Assembly (NCBI GenBank): GCA_002812745.2
Contig: NCSJ02000021.1
Location: forward strand, 1 to 64,000
Direction of reading: 5' to 3'
Origin: Scytalidium lignicola
Taxonomy: Eukaryota; Ascomycota; Leotiomycetes
DNA length: 64,000 nt
Shown: positions 46,411-58,459 of the stretch, piece by piece
How the letters are laid out: each line of letters starts with the position of its first letter
How positions within the stretch are numbered: position 1 is the stretch's first letter
Position numbers and translations under genes: made by a program
Notes under the pieces: generated by a model
Databases searched by the model: none
Told to the model about the DNA's origin: nothing
The model's input: only the letters and a program-made list of their open reading frames with translations

Positions 46411-46525
46411 GATGCAAAATATGCATGTGTCTTTATACCACAAGTTGACGTTAGCCCCCATCTCCCCTAAACCCTCCAGCTTTCGTGGTGCTGAATCTCT
46501 CCTGTTAGGGCCGGCTTAAGATAAC

Positions 46526-47438
46526 AGCTACTCGTCAAGTTTCTCATGAAGTACATTACTGGGATGGGTGATAACCGAAATCTTCTTTTTCGGCGTCCAG
46601 TGTCGCCCCTTCCTCAATTACTTTCGCGTTATAGATGACAATAATCGTGCGCCACCCATGCGTGGAAGCTCTAATCCGGCCTTAGCTGACGAGCCATACC
46701 AGTGAAATGTGAAACATCCGGAAAGCATCTCATCATATCCTACATCTTCAACTTGTCGTCCGATGTCCTCATGCTCTATATCCCGATTCCTACATTGTTG
46801 AAGTCGCAGTTGGAATTGAAACAGTAAGTGCCGGCCTTCGACGGGGTAATTACAAGATGGAACAACGTGTATATACTAATCCCACGTAGAAAGGTCACTC
46901 TCACGGGAATTTTCAGCCTCGGTATCTTTGCTGTGAGTCAATCCTCCCTTCGACAGTAGTCTCATGATACCCAACCCCATGTTTCCTATACTAGTGGCAA
47001 TTACCTGACCCGATACAGATTGTCTCAGCAACTCTCAATCGATACTACTGCTTCACGCACTTGAGCAGTATCCTCTAGATATTCCGGTACGTGCGCGGAA
47101 CCAGCACGACCATTATCGTGACAAATGTCCCCCTTTGCTACACTCTCCTTCAAAAGCTTGTTGCGGTCAAATCATTCGAAGGTTTTCTCAGTGCCCTGTC
47201 CACATCCAAACGATCGCATAGGCCAAAACTTACCTTAGTATCTGCTGAATTGAGCTGGCGACACTCAAGTAAGCAATTGATCTGCTTGATGGATCGGAGA
47301 GCACCAAGGACCTCACATCCCAAGGCCCAATCCCCTTGCGGATTTGGCGGCTCAACGAGTATAGAAATAATGACGACGATAGACCGAAATGCAGTGGGGC
47401 GGATACGGAGATGCGGGATATCATACACGGGAAGATAA
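46526..47438 (+). pseudogene. Pth11-like / fungal rhodopsin-domain membrane protein, 5'-truncated relic
   Basis: The pieces fit the fungal rhodopsin domain in order: helix with YITGWVITEIFFFGVQCRPF (46553-46612), KCETSGKHLIISYIFNLSSD then VLMLYIPIPTLLK (to ~46800), KVTLTGIFSLGIFA, IVSATLNRYYCFTH, and YVRGTSTTIIVTNVPLCYTL. Readable introns lie at 46662-46702 (weak donor), 46824-46889 (GTAAGT, TACTAAT, GTAG) and 46933-47018 (GTGAGT, TACAG). The stop TAG at 47076-47078 sits just before IFRYVRG, where relatives usually have Trp in a W-x-x-R-E-like stretch. The first helices upstream of 46526 are not found. Pth11-type proteins are receptor-like, seven-helix membrane proteins implicated in surface sensing in plant-associated fungi. 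This copy cannot make a full protein. Confidence 0.65.
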
Positions 47439-48181
47439 GAACAAAATCTACCATTATAGTCAACCAAGCACCGGCGGAAGATAATAAAGATCTGGAATAG
47501 GCAAAACTAAGGACAAAGGCTCCATAGTTCCAACCTTAATCTAATCCTGCAAAACTCCTCTTTCCAGTGAAAAAAGCAAAGGGAAGACAACTTACAGCAC
47601 TGTAATATATATACGATGCTGGTAAATAAATCTATCTCAATTGACTACCAAATCCAAAAATGTCGAAAAATGTCAAAACTAAAGATCGTTCAGTGACTCA
47701 ATCTCAGCTCTATTATAATACGGCCTCAAGTATTATTATAAGTTCGAAGTTCTCATCACGTACATGTGTTGAGTCTCGAGAGCCGTTTATCCTCTATTAT
47801 CCACTCAGTGCCGCTGTAGTTTATACAAGCTAGCAGCCAATGGAGTTTGATTGGCATATAAATTAAGTTAGACTTAATTCTACGCACAGGTTACCTAAAT
47901 CTACATGAAATTATCCAGATTATACATTAACCGGGAACGAATAATGTTAGAATTGAAAATGCTCTTAAGCTTTTCGCTTCTTTATTGCCCGATCCTGCAT
48001 ACAGATTACGCCCTAAAAAGCCAAGCTGCGGGTGCTTGTCGATTACAGATTACGTGTACAAGGAAGGGCGCAGAACTCGACTGTCTCACATAGTTGGCCG
48101 AAGATATCTTGGAGAAAACTCCCTGTCGGCAGATAAGTAGTACAACTGCGTTTTTCCTTAACCGCAATATCGTTACCTCAA
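47439..48181. other. Spacer upstream of the AlaX gene
   Basis: AT-rich sequence with no supported gene; carries the promoter of the editing-domain gene. Confidence 0.55.
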
Positions 48182-49036
48182 ATGACGGTCTCCGGCAAGA
48201 CACGACTAGCCTTTCAATACGATGGGAAGCTTGTGGAGCTCACGACAACAGTACAATCTGTTCAACCCTTTGGGAGTTTAGAGGATGCCAATCGGCAGCT
48301 CTTCAAGAATGGTGGCAATGATGACTTCGTTATTGTGACCAATGACACAATCTTTCATCCTCAAGGTGGCGGGCAGCCCTCTGATGAAGGATTCATGAAC
48401 TGGAACTCTAAGAGCGCCACTGCGACGGACTCGTCGCTGGATATTCTGTCATTTCAAGTTAAAGCCGTTCGGACGGACGCGATCAACAGCTCACAGGTGC
48501 TACACCTTGGCGCATTTACAACACCCGCAGCAGCGTCACAATTACAGCCAGGAGATGAAGTGAGGCAAGTTCTAGATAAGGAAAAACGACTCTTGTACTC
48601 GCGCTTACACACAGCCGGCCATGTATTGGGCTCCGCGGTGCGAAGCCTCTTGGAGACCGTGGTTCCTGGCTTTGACGAACTCAAAGCGTCGCATTTTCCC
48701 GATAGCGCAGCTTGTGAATTCCAAGGCGTTATAGAGGGGAAATGGAAGGAGCCGATTCAGGCACGCGTTAACGAGTACCTGGAGAAATCAATGCCTGTGG
48801 AGATTGACTTTTGGACCGAGGATGACTTTCGTCGTGAGGGGCTCGAGCGACTTATTCCAGATCGCCGCCTATTGCCTCCTGGTGAAGATAAATTTCGTGT
48901 TGTGCGGATTGTTGGTGCAGAGGTATATCCCTGTGGAGGGACACATGTCGATACAACAGATTTGTGTGGCGACACAACAGTCAAGAAGATCTCCAGAAGT
49001 AAAGGCATTAGCCGGGTAAGCTATACAGTGACATAG
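48182..49036 (+). CDS. Free-standing alanyl-tRNA editing protein (AlaX type)
   Basis: Intronless, 284 residues, ATG at 48182. It hydrolyses mischarged tRNA-Ala in trans (Ser-tRNA-Ala and, for some members, Gly-tRNA-Ala). The beta-barrel part carries TIFHPQGGGQPSDEG (~56-70). The zinc site is complete: HTAGH (H143, H147) and CGGTH (C251, H255), the same H-x3-H / C-x3-H set as the editing domain of AlaRS. The length suits the AlaX-M/L class without the aminoacylation domain. A final ISRSKGISRVSYTV strand is typical of the domain end. The protein probably works in cytosol or mitochondria; I see no strong targeting signal. Confidence 0.94.
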   Translation: MTVSGKTRLAFQYDGKLVELTTTVQSVQPFGSLEDANRQLFKNGGNDDFVIVTNDTIFHPQGGGQPSDEGFMNWNSKSATATDSSLDILSFQVKAVRTDAINSSQVLHLGAFTTPAAASQLQPGDEVRQVLDKEKRLLYSRLHTAGHVLGSAVRSLLETVVPGFDELKASHFPDSAACEFQGVIEGKWKEPIQARVNEYLEKSMPVEIDFWTEDDFRREGLERLIPDRRLLPPGEDKFRVVRIVGAEVYPCGGTHVDTTDLCGDTTVKKISRSKGISRVSYTVT

Positions 49037-50046
49037 ACTGCTAGATGGTTGCAGAGAGCATAGAAACGGTCCCTACGGAGGGGGTAAGAACGGTGATGGA
49101 AAAAATAGTATAACTCCTATCTGTATCATATCTCAATAGATCTACGATACCTCAATCTCTGACCCAAGGGCCTTCCATAGTTTCTTTCGGGAAGAAACAT
49201 TACTTTACATCCCTTAATATCTCTAGCCTCTCAAGTTTATGTATTTTGGATTATTAGCCATTTATTTGCCTGACTTCGTCCAGAATTTATCCCCACCGAC
49301 GACATACATATACATGGTCAATTAGCACTTATCACTCAAGCACACTAATACCTTGTATTCGTGTTTAAAGAAACTAAATACACGTGTAACTCTAAACTTC
49401 GAGAACAGCTCTAACTCTATGTGCCTGATCTACTTTGGATGTTAATTTGTCTAGATCCACGGGTTTGATATTTATTAACCTTAGTTTGTTCAAATTCATG
49501 AATTAAATAACAATTCTAAACTGACTCAACATTCTTTAATTGAATGTTATATTACTGTGGGAGTGCGATCGGGTTGTCGTTGATTACGTACGCTGTCCCC
49601 AAAAAGAATCTTCCTGGCTTCTTTGGCTCCTTGCGCTACTTTCCCGAGCCTAAAGATCATTCCCTTTTATAATAGATCACATGATCATAATCTCAGCTTG
49701 TGCCAAATACGTATTGTAAGCCTCAGGCGTCCTCTCCCATTTAAACAGGTCATTCACATGATAACAACTAAAAGAAAAGAAACCAAAAGGAGCGAAGATA
49801 CATGCGGTGTGATTGATCTTAAGGCATCAACGAAATAATTTCAAAGCCTAATGTATTTTCTACTCTCAATACATGATAAACACGTGTCCCTGCTTCAACA
49901 CAAACCCCCCACCTTAAAATTTTATGCTGCACAACTGTAAACAGTAATAATACACGCGACCTCTTGCCTCATTTCTATATCTCGAGTCTTGGCTCTTCCC
50001 ATTCGTCACAACCAACCTGCCCAATCAGATTTAGACAGAATCAGAT
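49037..50046. other. Convergent spacer between AlaX and the AAAP permease
   Basis: 1 kb of AT-rich sequence holding two 3' ends. No gene seen. A short direct repeat AGAATCAGATTTAGACAG-like unit appears twice at about 50020-50055, overlapping the permease stop region. Confidence 0.5.
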
Positions 50047-52052
50047 TTAGACAGGTGGGGTGCAACCGAAACTGGACGCAGCACTGGAACCATTAAACGC
50101 CGAAATGAGTCCCAATACGCTGCTGTAGATCCCTAATGCTGATGTACACAGTGCCCCAAGGAAGTAAAACAGATTGAAGGAATTCAACCACCACTTCACC
50201 TTAAACCCTCTCCAAAGCCGCCTAAAGCCTGTATCGATCTTGTGATAGATCCTCGTATTGGGGTCGAAGTGCTCGTCCGGCGTCATGCCGTCGCGTTGGA
50301 TCTGGTAGCCCAATGCAAGGAGCGCGGGAAAGGTATATGTAAATTGAAGGATGCAAACAGCGCCGACAAGTCCGGAGATGTAGCTGAATTGAGGGATGGC
50401 AGCGCATACGACAAATGCAATGGCCCAGTAAAGTGGAACAAGGGCGATCCAGAGCATCTTACCAGAATAGGACGTAAGAGGCGGTGCGTGGAGGAGTTCT
50501 TGTAAGACGTCGACATAGGCGACTTTAATGCCAATGTTCCCGTACAAGACGGCAGCAATCAAGCCCGTGACAAGATTCATGATGTTTGCCGCCGTTTGCC
50601 AGTTATAAGGTGAGAGACCTTGCATGACTGGGTTAAAGGCATATTGTCCCTGATAACTGTAGACGAAAATACCAAAGAACATGTAGCAAACATAAATGAA
50701 AATATCAGCACAGAGAAGACCCTTCCAGAAGTCCCAAGGGTGCCGCATTTCCGCAAGGAAGGCTACAAAGAGCATTGCACCACCGTAAGAGTAAACAGCT
50801 TGATTGAGACCATTGAGAGAGCCCACAAAGCCAGAACCTCCAGTGGCTGCTCCATCTGGAGGTGTTCCAGCATATCTGTGGATAGGACCGGGTCCAAATG
50901 CTGGGCCAAAGGAGCTCTCCACAGCAGCGTAGTTCGGCGGGGAGTTTGCCACCACACCCATGCTATTGGTGTTTTGTTAGCAACGAGTACAAGGATTGAT
51001 GGCTGGATAATTTAAAGCTCAAGATGCATACCATATAAATATAATGAGGACGTTAATCCATACTGCAAAGTTTGCCAACCAGCTGAACCGCTGCAGAGTG
51101 CGAATCTGACCCACGATCATGCCAGCGGCCATGAATATCACAAGACAGGCGACGAAACAGATCTTTGATTTCGATACTTGCGAGATGGACTGCCCATTGG
51201 AAAGAATCAATATTGAAACCGTGAATAACAGCTGGATCGACTGGAGGATATTGATGCAGTGACGTGCCCACCGGCCGTAAACACGGAAGAACAGGTCTCC
51301 ATAGCTCTTCAGCGGGTATCGATCAGAATCTAGGTTTAGGAATGCGGTCCAAATTTGATATCCAGAGCTATTCTAGTTAGCATGCTTTTTACTTTTGCGT
51401 GTAGGTGAAGAAGAGACTTACTAGCAAGCTAGAACTCCGAATACGGTATAGAGAGCTACACCAGGGCCATAACCCATCTGGGCAAATGCCCACCTAATAA
51501 GTAGGTCAGTATATATACTACTTTCATTGTGGTGTTGCTAGAGAATACATACGGGGTCGAGAAAGGGCCTAGGATATCGGTTGTGATCAAGTAGAAGACA
51601 CTGCTCCAGCCCGCAGTTCGGATAGAACGACTAGCTCTCTTCCATTCCTCCTTTGAGATATGTCGAGAGGTAGGCTGAAGCACGCCACCACTGCCACTGT
51701 CGGCAGGACTGCCCGTTTTCTCTTCTAGCGACCTATCTTTCTCCCCACCGGCCGTATCTGTTCCTGTAGGGACCTCGAGAGCCGTTATCTCGCCCGTTTG
51801 ACCACGCGAGAAGCGGTTCTTCAAGATGCTCTTGAAAGACTTTGGGCCCTGCGCTGCCACATAATGCTGGTGAGCAATTTTTTCCTCTTCGCGGGTGATT
51901 TTGGCATAGTAGACATATTCCTCGAACGTGACCGACCTATCGTGCATGGCATGCACCATGGCAAGCTCAACAGGTAGGTCAGTGACGATTGCACCGGCGG
52001 GGGCACGAGGGTCGCCTCCCTCGAGGGCGAGGCTGCTCAAGCCAGTCGACAT
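50047..52052 (-). CDS. AAAP-family neutral amino-acid permease (MTR-like)
   Basis: Predicted 607 residues from four exons (52052-51553, 51493-51422, 51367-51032, 50962-50047). Introns are 51494-51552, 51368-51421 and 50963-51031, with GTATGT/GTAAGT/GTATGC donors; the last contains GCTAAC. The cytosolic N-terminus has FEEYVYYAKITREEE (~43) and a Ser/Gly/Thr-rich stretch. About 11 hydrophobic helices follow, beginning GWSSVFYLITTDILGPFSTP and continuing through WAFAQMGYGPGVALYTVFGV. Later segments include SYGGAMLFVAFLAEMRHPWD, a conserved element of fungal transporters of this type, and AVLYGNIGIKVAYVDVLQEL. It is related to Neurospora MTR, an H+-coupled importer of neutral aliphatic and aromatic amino acids; exact substrate range is inferred only at family level. 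Ends in GCTPPV. Confidence 0.93.
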
Positions 52053-55011
52053 CCCCTCTTCTTGAGTTCAGCGAATGCCCAAGATGGCAGGTATTGATGT
52101 TTTTCAAGCCTAACAAGAACCTAAGCACGTAGAAGAACAGGCACGCGTATAGGAAGAGGGAAGAGAAATATGGAGAGAGAGAAAGAGAAGGAGAGTGGAA
52201 AAGCAGGGTCCTGAGAGCCTTGCATATATATTATCTTTTATGTCCACTTCCGAGAAACGGCCGGATCCTGACTCTACTCAATACAGGTCAGGGCTTTCGG
52301 AGGAAGTGGCTCTTGTGAGTGGTAAGGCAATTGGTGTTCGTGGTTGGACAATGGGAGGATTAGTTCCTGCCATGGCGGGCTCGCCGGTGGACTGGTTGGA
52401 GGTGGAGGCAAAACGCTTCACCAAACCACGGCGTGGCAACGGTCGTTCGGAGGGCGGAACTGGTGCCATCCACGCCATCCCAGCTTGAAACCCATTTCTC
52501 CAGAGCACTTGCAATGCACCTACCGTTCGATGCCAGGGATGCTCGAGGATCGGACGCAAATCCGGATCGTGTCATTGGAGGCGTCGATCTGGAATCCATG
52601 GAAGTGGATCGTCGTAACACCGCACCAAGGCTTCCTTCCTGCTGGGTCGACTAGATCATCTACCGCGGCTACCCCATGCGGCAACTGCAGCAGAAGAGGA
52701 AAAAAGCAAACCATTTTGTTCGAGACGCCATCTGCAAATTTAAGCTTCATGGTGACGTCTTAGCATGCGTCGCGGAAGGAGGGCAGCCAGAACCTTAAGT
52801 TGGCGTGGCGGGTCTTCACAATGCTTGTACTACATCTCTCTCATTCATGGCACCGCACCGTTCGAGGTATTGAGTTCTTGGAGGATATTGCTTGTTTCCT
52901 ATTGCACCTTTCGTCTTTTCTCTGCACCGATTTGCGGAGAGGCGAAACCATTGGGGCAAGCGTACAGAAGCAGTCCGTGGTTCTCGAAGTTTTGGTGTGT
53001 CATAGTCCAAATTCGGTGTTTGAGGGGGGAGAGGCGACTTTACGGTTGAAACCCTCGGAGCGAGCCACTCACGTCACAGCATTATTCCCCCAATCCCTGT
53101 GCTTCCTCTCGGTACGGAAATCTTTGCCGATGTACCTCTGTACTCTCACTCACAGCTCAACTTACTTAGCTAGCGGCAGTTTAGGGATTCACGCTGACTA
53201 GCAGAGCTGGCAAGGTACATGAATGATTTTCGAAATCTGGAGCCGCGTGGATTGGTCAAAAGCAATATACTTGTCAGTAATCCTCCGTGTTCTCGCCTCG
53301 TTTTAGACAGATTACCGACGGGGGAAAAGACGACAAGACTGGGGTTCGTCTTCTCTTCATCTGATATCTAGCAAGCATCAGACTCTCGAATCCAATGAGT
53401 ATAATAATCCCACCACGAGATACACAAAGTTGACGCCATCACAGCATATCTGGACAACCATGCCATAAAATCATGAATCACCACCATGGATAGCCTTTCC
53501 ATCCCGTGTGTTTTCCGCCTTCAATTAACATGTTGTTGAAGATAGGCTCGCACGTATGAGTTCATGCGTTCCCGCACGCAGGACGTGATAAGAAAAAACC
53601 ATCATGGTGTTGGATGTCTTTAAACAGCCCGTCGAGAGAGCCAACGTTGGTTCGTTGGTTCGCGCCGGCCCAAACCGACTTCAGAGAAACAGCGGCGATC
53701 CAATGCCATTGCACGGATAAGTGATAAGCTCACGGACGCTGCCCAAGCCAAGTGGACAGCAACAAGGCTGAAGGCGCCCTCTTGGCTGTTCGGTCCCCGG
53801 GACAAGTCCAACCTGGTAATCGGGTGCATGCGCAATATCATCGGAGAATCCTTCAGGGGGAGTCGGCTGATAAGGCGCTGGGAATCTCTGCGAATGAACG
53901 GGGAGAAAATATGAGAAATATGAGACAGAGGAGGAAGAATCATGCACACATTTCTTATCTATCTATCTACAGTATCTACACATGTTTTATTAAGGTACAG
54001 TAGTGCAGTAGTACAGTCCAGTCCAGTATACGCTTAGACTCGGGAGAAGATCTTGGCTAAGATTGCCCAGGATTCTCCAAGCCCTGGAGTATATACTCCG
54101 TTCCACATATACTCCCTATAAAAAGTATTTGGGTAGCATTGGCTCTCAACATCCGTGGGTAATGAACCCCATTTAACACGGGTAACTGTGCAGCCAACAG
54201 CTACCAGCATGTAGCCAGTGCAGTGCCTGTACCTAATTTTATCGTGCTGATGTGATATACGGGGATGGACAGGTCTAAGATTACTGTAAATAGAATAAAT
54301 TAAGGATATTGGGAGGCATGTACAGTACCGTACTTGTACCCGTACATAATGCAAATAGGGGGTTTGCAGTTCGTGCAGACAGATACTGTGTAAGTTGGTA
54401 CAGAACATATTTCAAACGTAACACACAGGTTGTGGATACTTGTTGGTAACAGTACAGGAACACCGCCTCGCTGTAGGATCTGATTCGATATAAGGTGATC
54501 TGATGGCTGCAAGATGACGGACAACGACTTGCACTAGACGAAGACACAAGTACCGTAATACAGGATTTTTCATTAATTTTAAATATTATTCCAGTCGTGA
54601 AACTCGGGGAAGACGGAGAAGAGCAAGAAGGCAAAAAAAAAAAAAGCAGGATTCGGGATTGCGGTGAGTTGGGCTTGGGCCAGCCTTGGCAACAGCCAAC
54701 AAGACGGGTCATATGTAACTTCGTAAGGGACCTAGAATCTCGCCGCCGCCAGCCAATCCGAAGATGCGCAGCCGTCAACAGACCCCCCTGTGGCCTGGGG
54801 CAGCCAAGGCATTGGAACATGGAAGCCACACACCTGCACCAGCCCACTTCCGTTTGCCCTCGTGCCTGAAACCGTCGACCAAAAAACTGCCCCCCAGCGT
54901 GCAATAATTTAATTGTTAGCACCCCAAACAATTCTGTTCCTGGGCGTTTCTTCTCTCCATCCTCACCTCCCTTCTTCCCTCTCTCTCTCCATTACATGCT
55001 GGGCTGTCACA
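52053..55011. promoter_or_regulatory. 3-kb divergent intergenic region
   Basis: Separates the AAAP permease from the large repeat protein, so it holds both promoters. Many overlapping frames on both strands (52195-53200, 53620-53950, 54280-54930) have no domain and conflict with each other, so none is called. Repeated TACAGTA/CAGT words occur at about 53996-54030 and 54319-54337. Upstream of 55012 is a pyrimidine-rich stretch (~54950-54990), a likely transcription-start zone. Confidence 0.5.
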
Positions 55012-58000
55012 ATGGCCTACGATGTCGTCGAACAGCACGACCACGACGATAATGACGAGTATGACAGCGATGCCGACGACCATCACCACCGCCGCCAGTC
55101 TAACTCGACTGTGCAATCTCCCACCGGTGCGCCACAGCTACCACTGACAGGTCTATTTTTGGGCGATCCGGGCAACAGCAAACTCGAACCCCCTTCCANT
55201 TAAGGACGTCGTGCAGTCCATCACCACTCGAGCAGCAGCAGCAGCAGCAGCAAACTCCGAGCAGAGTTATGCCATGTTGGAAGACGACGATTACTCGGAT
55301 TATGCGCGCCACTCCCCGGTGCTGGCTCGAGATGCCGCGTCTCCCCAAGCCGATCGTATTGGTCCATTATTGAACCGTAGCATTCTTTCACGGCCCCAGG
55401 CCCATCGTGTACCAGCCACAGCAGCAGCAACAGCAACAGCCGCAGTCGAGACAGAGAGTGTAACGTCGCCGTTATCACCAATTTCCGCTTCCAAGTCACA
55501 ATCCACAACCTCACCAACAATAACATCTGCCCCGATCCTGCGAACCGCCTCGGGTCGAAGCGTAGCATTACGGCACCCCACTCCGGATCTTCAAACCCTC
55601 CAGGGGGCTTACACCACCAATATCGAGCAGCTGGAGCGATCGGCAGAACAGCTAAGCACCACTTCATCGGTTGAGAACGCCATTCGGGAGTTACATCAGG
55701 AGTTGAAGCGCTCAGACAGTCGAAAATCGGCAAAATTGGCCGCTGTCGTTGCATCACAGCTACCTGAGATCACCACGAGATCTCGAAAGGTTTCCAACGC
55801 TAGCTCGATTGTCGAGGTCAATAGTGCCGCGCGTTCTGGTGGATTCTCGCCTTCCGCGTTCGTCATGTCTCCTAGAGGAGGCTCCCTGACAAATCTCAAT
55901 CGAGTACCTTCCGTATCGAGGAGCTCGAGATACGGTTCTCGCCCCGAACCCGAGCTGGAAGGCAGACCTTTGGACTCCTTTGTCAACAGCCCCCAACATG
56001 CAACTCCTCCAGTCTTGTCTAGATCTTCCTCAATAGTCAGACGGGATGAACATCACTACGATAGAGCCATGTCCCACGAAATCTTTGGCGCCCTCGATAA
56101 ACCGGTGGATCTTGATAAGCCGGCTGGATACTATGAACGACCCCTCGATCTAGAAACGGACGTAGCGACGGCGCGGAACAGCCAGGCTTGGGCTAACGAG
56201 CAGGATAGACCGGATACAGGAGCTTCGGGAACGACCTTGGAACAGGCACAGAGAATGTTCGCAGATTTCGATGGTACACATGTCGTCCAGAGACCCCGAG
56301 CCACTTTCGATACTCCAGAGGAAGAGGAAGAGGACGAGGCTGAACATGCTCGAAGAAGAAGAAGGGCATCTTCAGGAAATCGGTTATCTATGGCGAGGCC
56401 AAAATCGTATGCCGATCCAAACACCGGACAGCAGATGGTATATTATCCAGCGCCTGTCCCTATAATGCTCAACCTACCACAAAAGTTGTCAAAGAACCCA
56501 TCGGCAGCAGCAAGGAATAAGAGGAGGTCACAAGTGCTTAGCTCCATCCCGGCTCCTGCGCGTCAATCTGCAGTTTGGCTTCCAGATGTGCTAGAAACCG
56601 AAGACGATGCTCGACTTCGAGAAGATGATGAGGCCCTAAACCAGGAGTATCTCGCACAGCACCAGAGGACGCACATGGGGGGCAGACGACTTACAGCGGA
56701 TCTCCAGCATATTCCGGCACAGTTAAGAGCGGGTGCCTTCTTTGAGCTCCCTGAAGCGAGTCAAGTTGTAGAATTGAAAGATCAATCTGCCGTAGCAACT
56801 CTCGACAGCATCCTTGACGCTTCGGCTCATGCTCCTGTGAGTGCATTTACGGACCATGCTTTCGCCGGTCATCTTGGTGCAGAAGTCTACGGTGCGGAAC
56901 GTCCAAAGGCAAACAGGGCCAGTACCCAAGCTCTGAATAATGAAAAAAGGCGAACTGGCTCTTTCAATCTTCTTAATCGTCGAAGAAGCAGTGGAGATTT
57001 GCTAGATGGCTCCCAGCAGAGACGTTCTACAATATCAAATGGACTCGATCACAATAGGCTTTCAAAATCGCCCGCGATTGATGACAACGATGCATATGAC
57101 AACCAGGATTCCACACCACTTGCCAATGGAGACCTCCACACTCGTGCTGTTGAAGGAGAGTTTGACCAAGCCCTAGAGGATGACAATGCTGATGAAGAGG
57201 AGGAATTGTATCATGGTCCACCAACAACTCTATTAGCTGAGCTTCAACTGCGAAAACAGCAACAAAAATTACGGACTAGACCTATAACCAGTGCTTATCC
57301 AAACGGTATGCACTCGACGCTTCTTCAACTTGACGCGGTAGCACAAGTGGAACAAAGGACTCGCAAGCACAAGAGAGTCAATCTAGCGTGGGATCCTTCC
57401 ACAGAACAAGAAGACATGGATGATGACGAAGACGTTCCGCTAGGTGTGCTTTTCGGTAACAGCAATAACAATCCTATCGTCACTCAGGATAGGCCAATAG
57501 GCTTACTGGAGCGCCGAGAGTTGGAAGATAACGAGCCCCTAAGCCGTCGCCGAGAAAGATTGCAAGTCGGCCAGCCTAAGAATCGTGCATCAACTATGCT
57601 AAATCTGACTCTGCCCAGTCTAGATGTTGACGAGGATGAAAATGAAGATGAAACCCTAGCCCAGCGAGTTCGTCGTCTAAAGGAACAAGCAGCTGCAGAT
57701 ACCTCCCTACTACCAAAAACAAGACCCGTCAGTGGTGATTTCAAGTCAGAGTTAATGAGCCAATTTGGTGATCACGATCTTAAGTCTAAAGACGTCTCGG
57801 GATCTCCAGCACCTGAAGAAGAGGAAACATTGGCTCAACGGCGAAAGCGCCTACAAGCTGAGCGCGAAGCACAAGCTAAGGCAGGCGGCGCAGAAGGCGC
57901 GCCTGCCCTTACACAAAGGCGAAGTATGGCAGATATCTTGACTGCGCACCCTGCCACCCATGGCCGCATCCCCTCCTCTGGACAGAACAGACCAATGACT

Positions 58001-58459
58001 GGTTTGCTCGGCCTACACGAGCAACAATCTATGCAGAGGGCTAGCACTATGCTCAACTTAAACACTCAGTCATTTCAGCATCTTCCAGGTCAACATTTAC
58101 AAGATCAAAGACCCCCAGGTCAACCACCGCGCTCTAGCGGTTTTAGAGGTGTGGTACCTCCTTTCCAGCAGCAGTATCAGAATCCCTACGGCAACACTGG
58201 AGTCCCTGCTGCTGGATTCATACCTCAATTCCCTCAACCGAGTCTGAACTTCGGCGGCTTTAACACTGGCCTAATGCCTTTCTCAAATCCGTATACTGGT
58301 ATGGGAATGGCAGGAAATCCTCCAGTTGCGGGTTTTGGGCCGGGTATAAATATGCAGATGAACCCACTTGCTAACATGAATCTTGGTAATATGATGCAAA
58401 CACCATTGACTCAGGGTCAGATAGATATGGTTGAGAGGTGGAGGCAGAGTATTATGTGA
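55012..58459 (+). CDS. Large disordered fungal protein of unknown function; frame broken at an N
   Basis: The first 62 codons from ATG 55012 (MAYDVVEQHDHDDNDEYDSD) run into N at 55199 and then TAA. The long frame that follows has no ATG of its own near its start. Deleting the single N gives EPPSIKDVVQSITTR and one frame of 1148 residues, so I treat it as one gene with an assembly error. The protein is mostly low-complexity: poly-Ala from a (GCA)7 run (~72-79), Ser-rich segments, acidic EEEEEDEAEHARRRRR, then short repeated motifs (LSRRRERLQ ~845, LAQRVRRLKEQ ~880, LAQRRKRLQAERE ~940; RASTMLNL twice). A more ordered stretch contains YPNGMHSTLLQLDAVAQVEQ (~760). The tail is Gly/Pro/Asn/Met-rich. 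No named family is recognised; a scaffold or RNA/cortex-associated role is only a guess. Confidence 0.83.
55231..55252 (+). repeat. (GCA)7 trinucleotide repeat coding for poly-Ala
   Basis: Seven GCA codons in the repeat-protein gene shortly after the frame break; prone to length variation. Confidence 0.85.

Noticed and set aside
52520..52750. Minus-strand frame containing TTIHFHGFQ, resembling a multicopper-oxidase IHWHG motif
   Set aside because: Only one motif-like string, with the key Trp changed, in a 76-codon frame with no further copper-site motifs or splice-linked exons.
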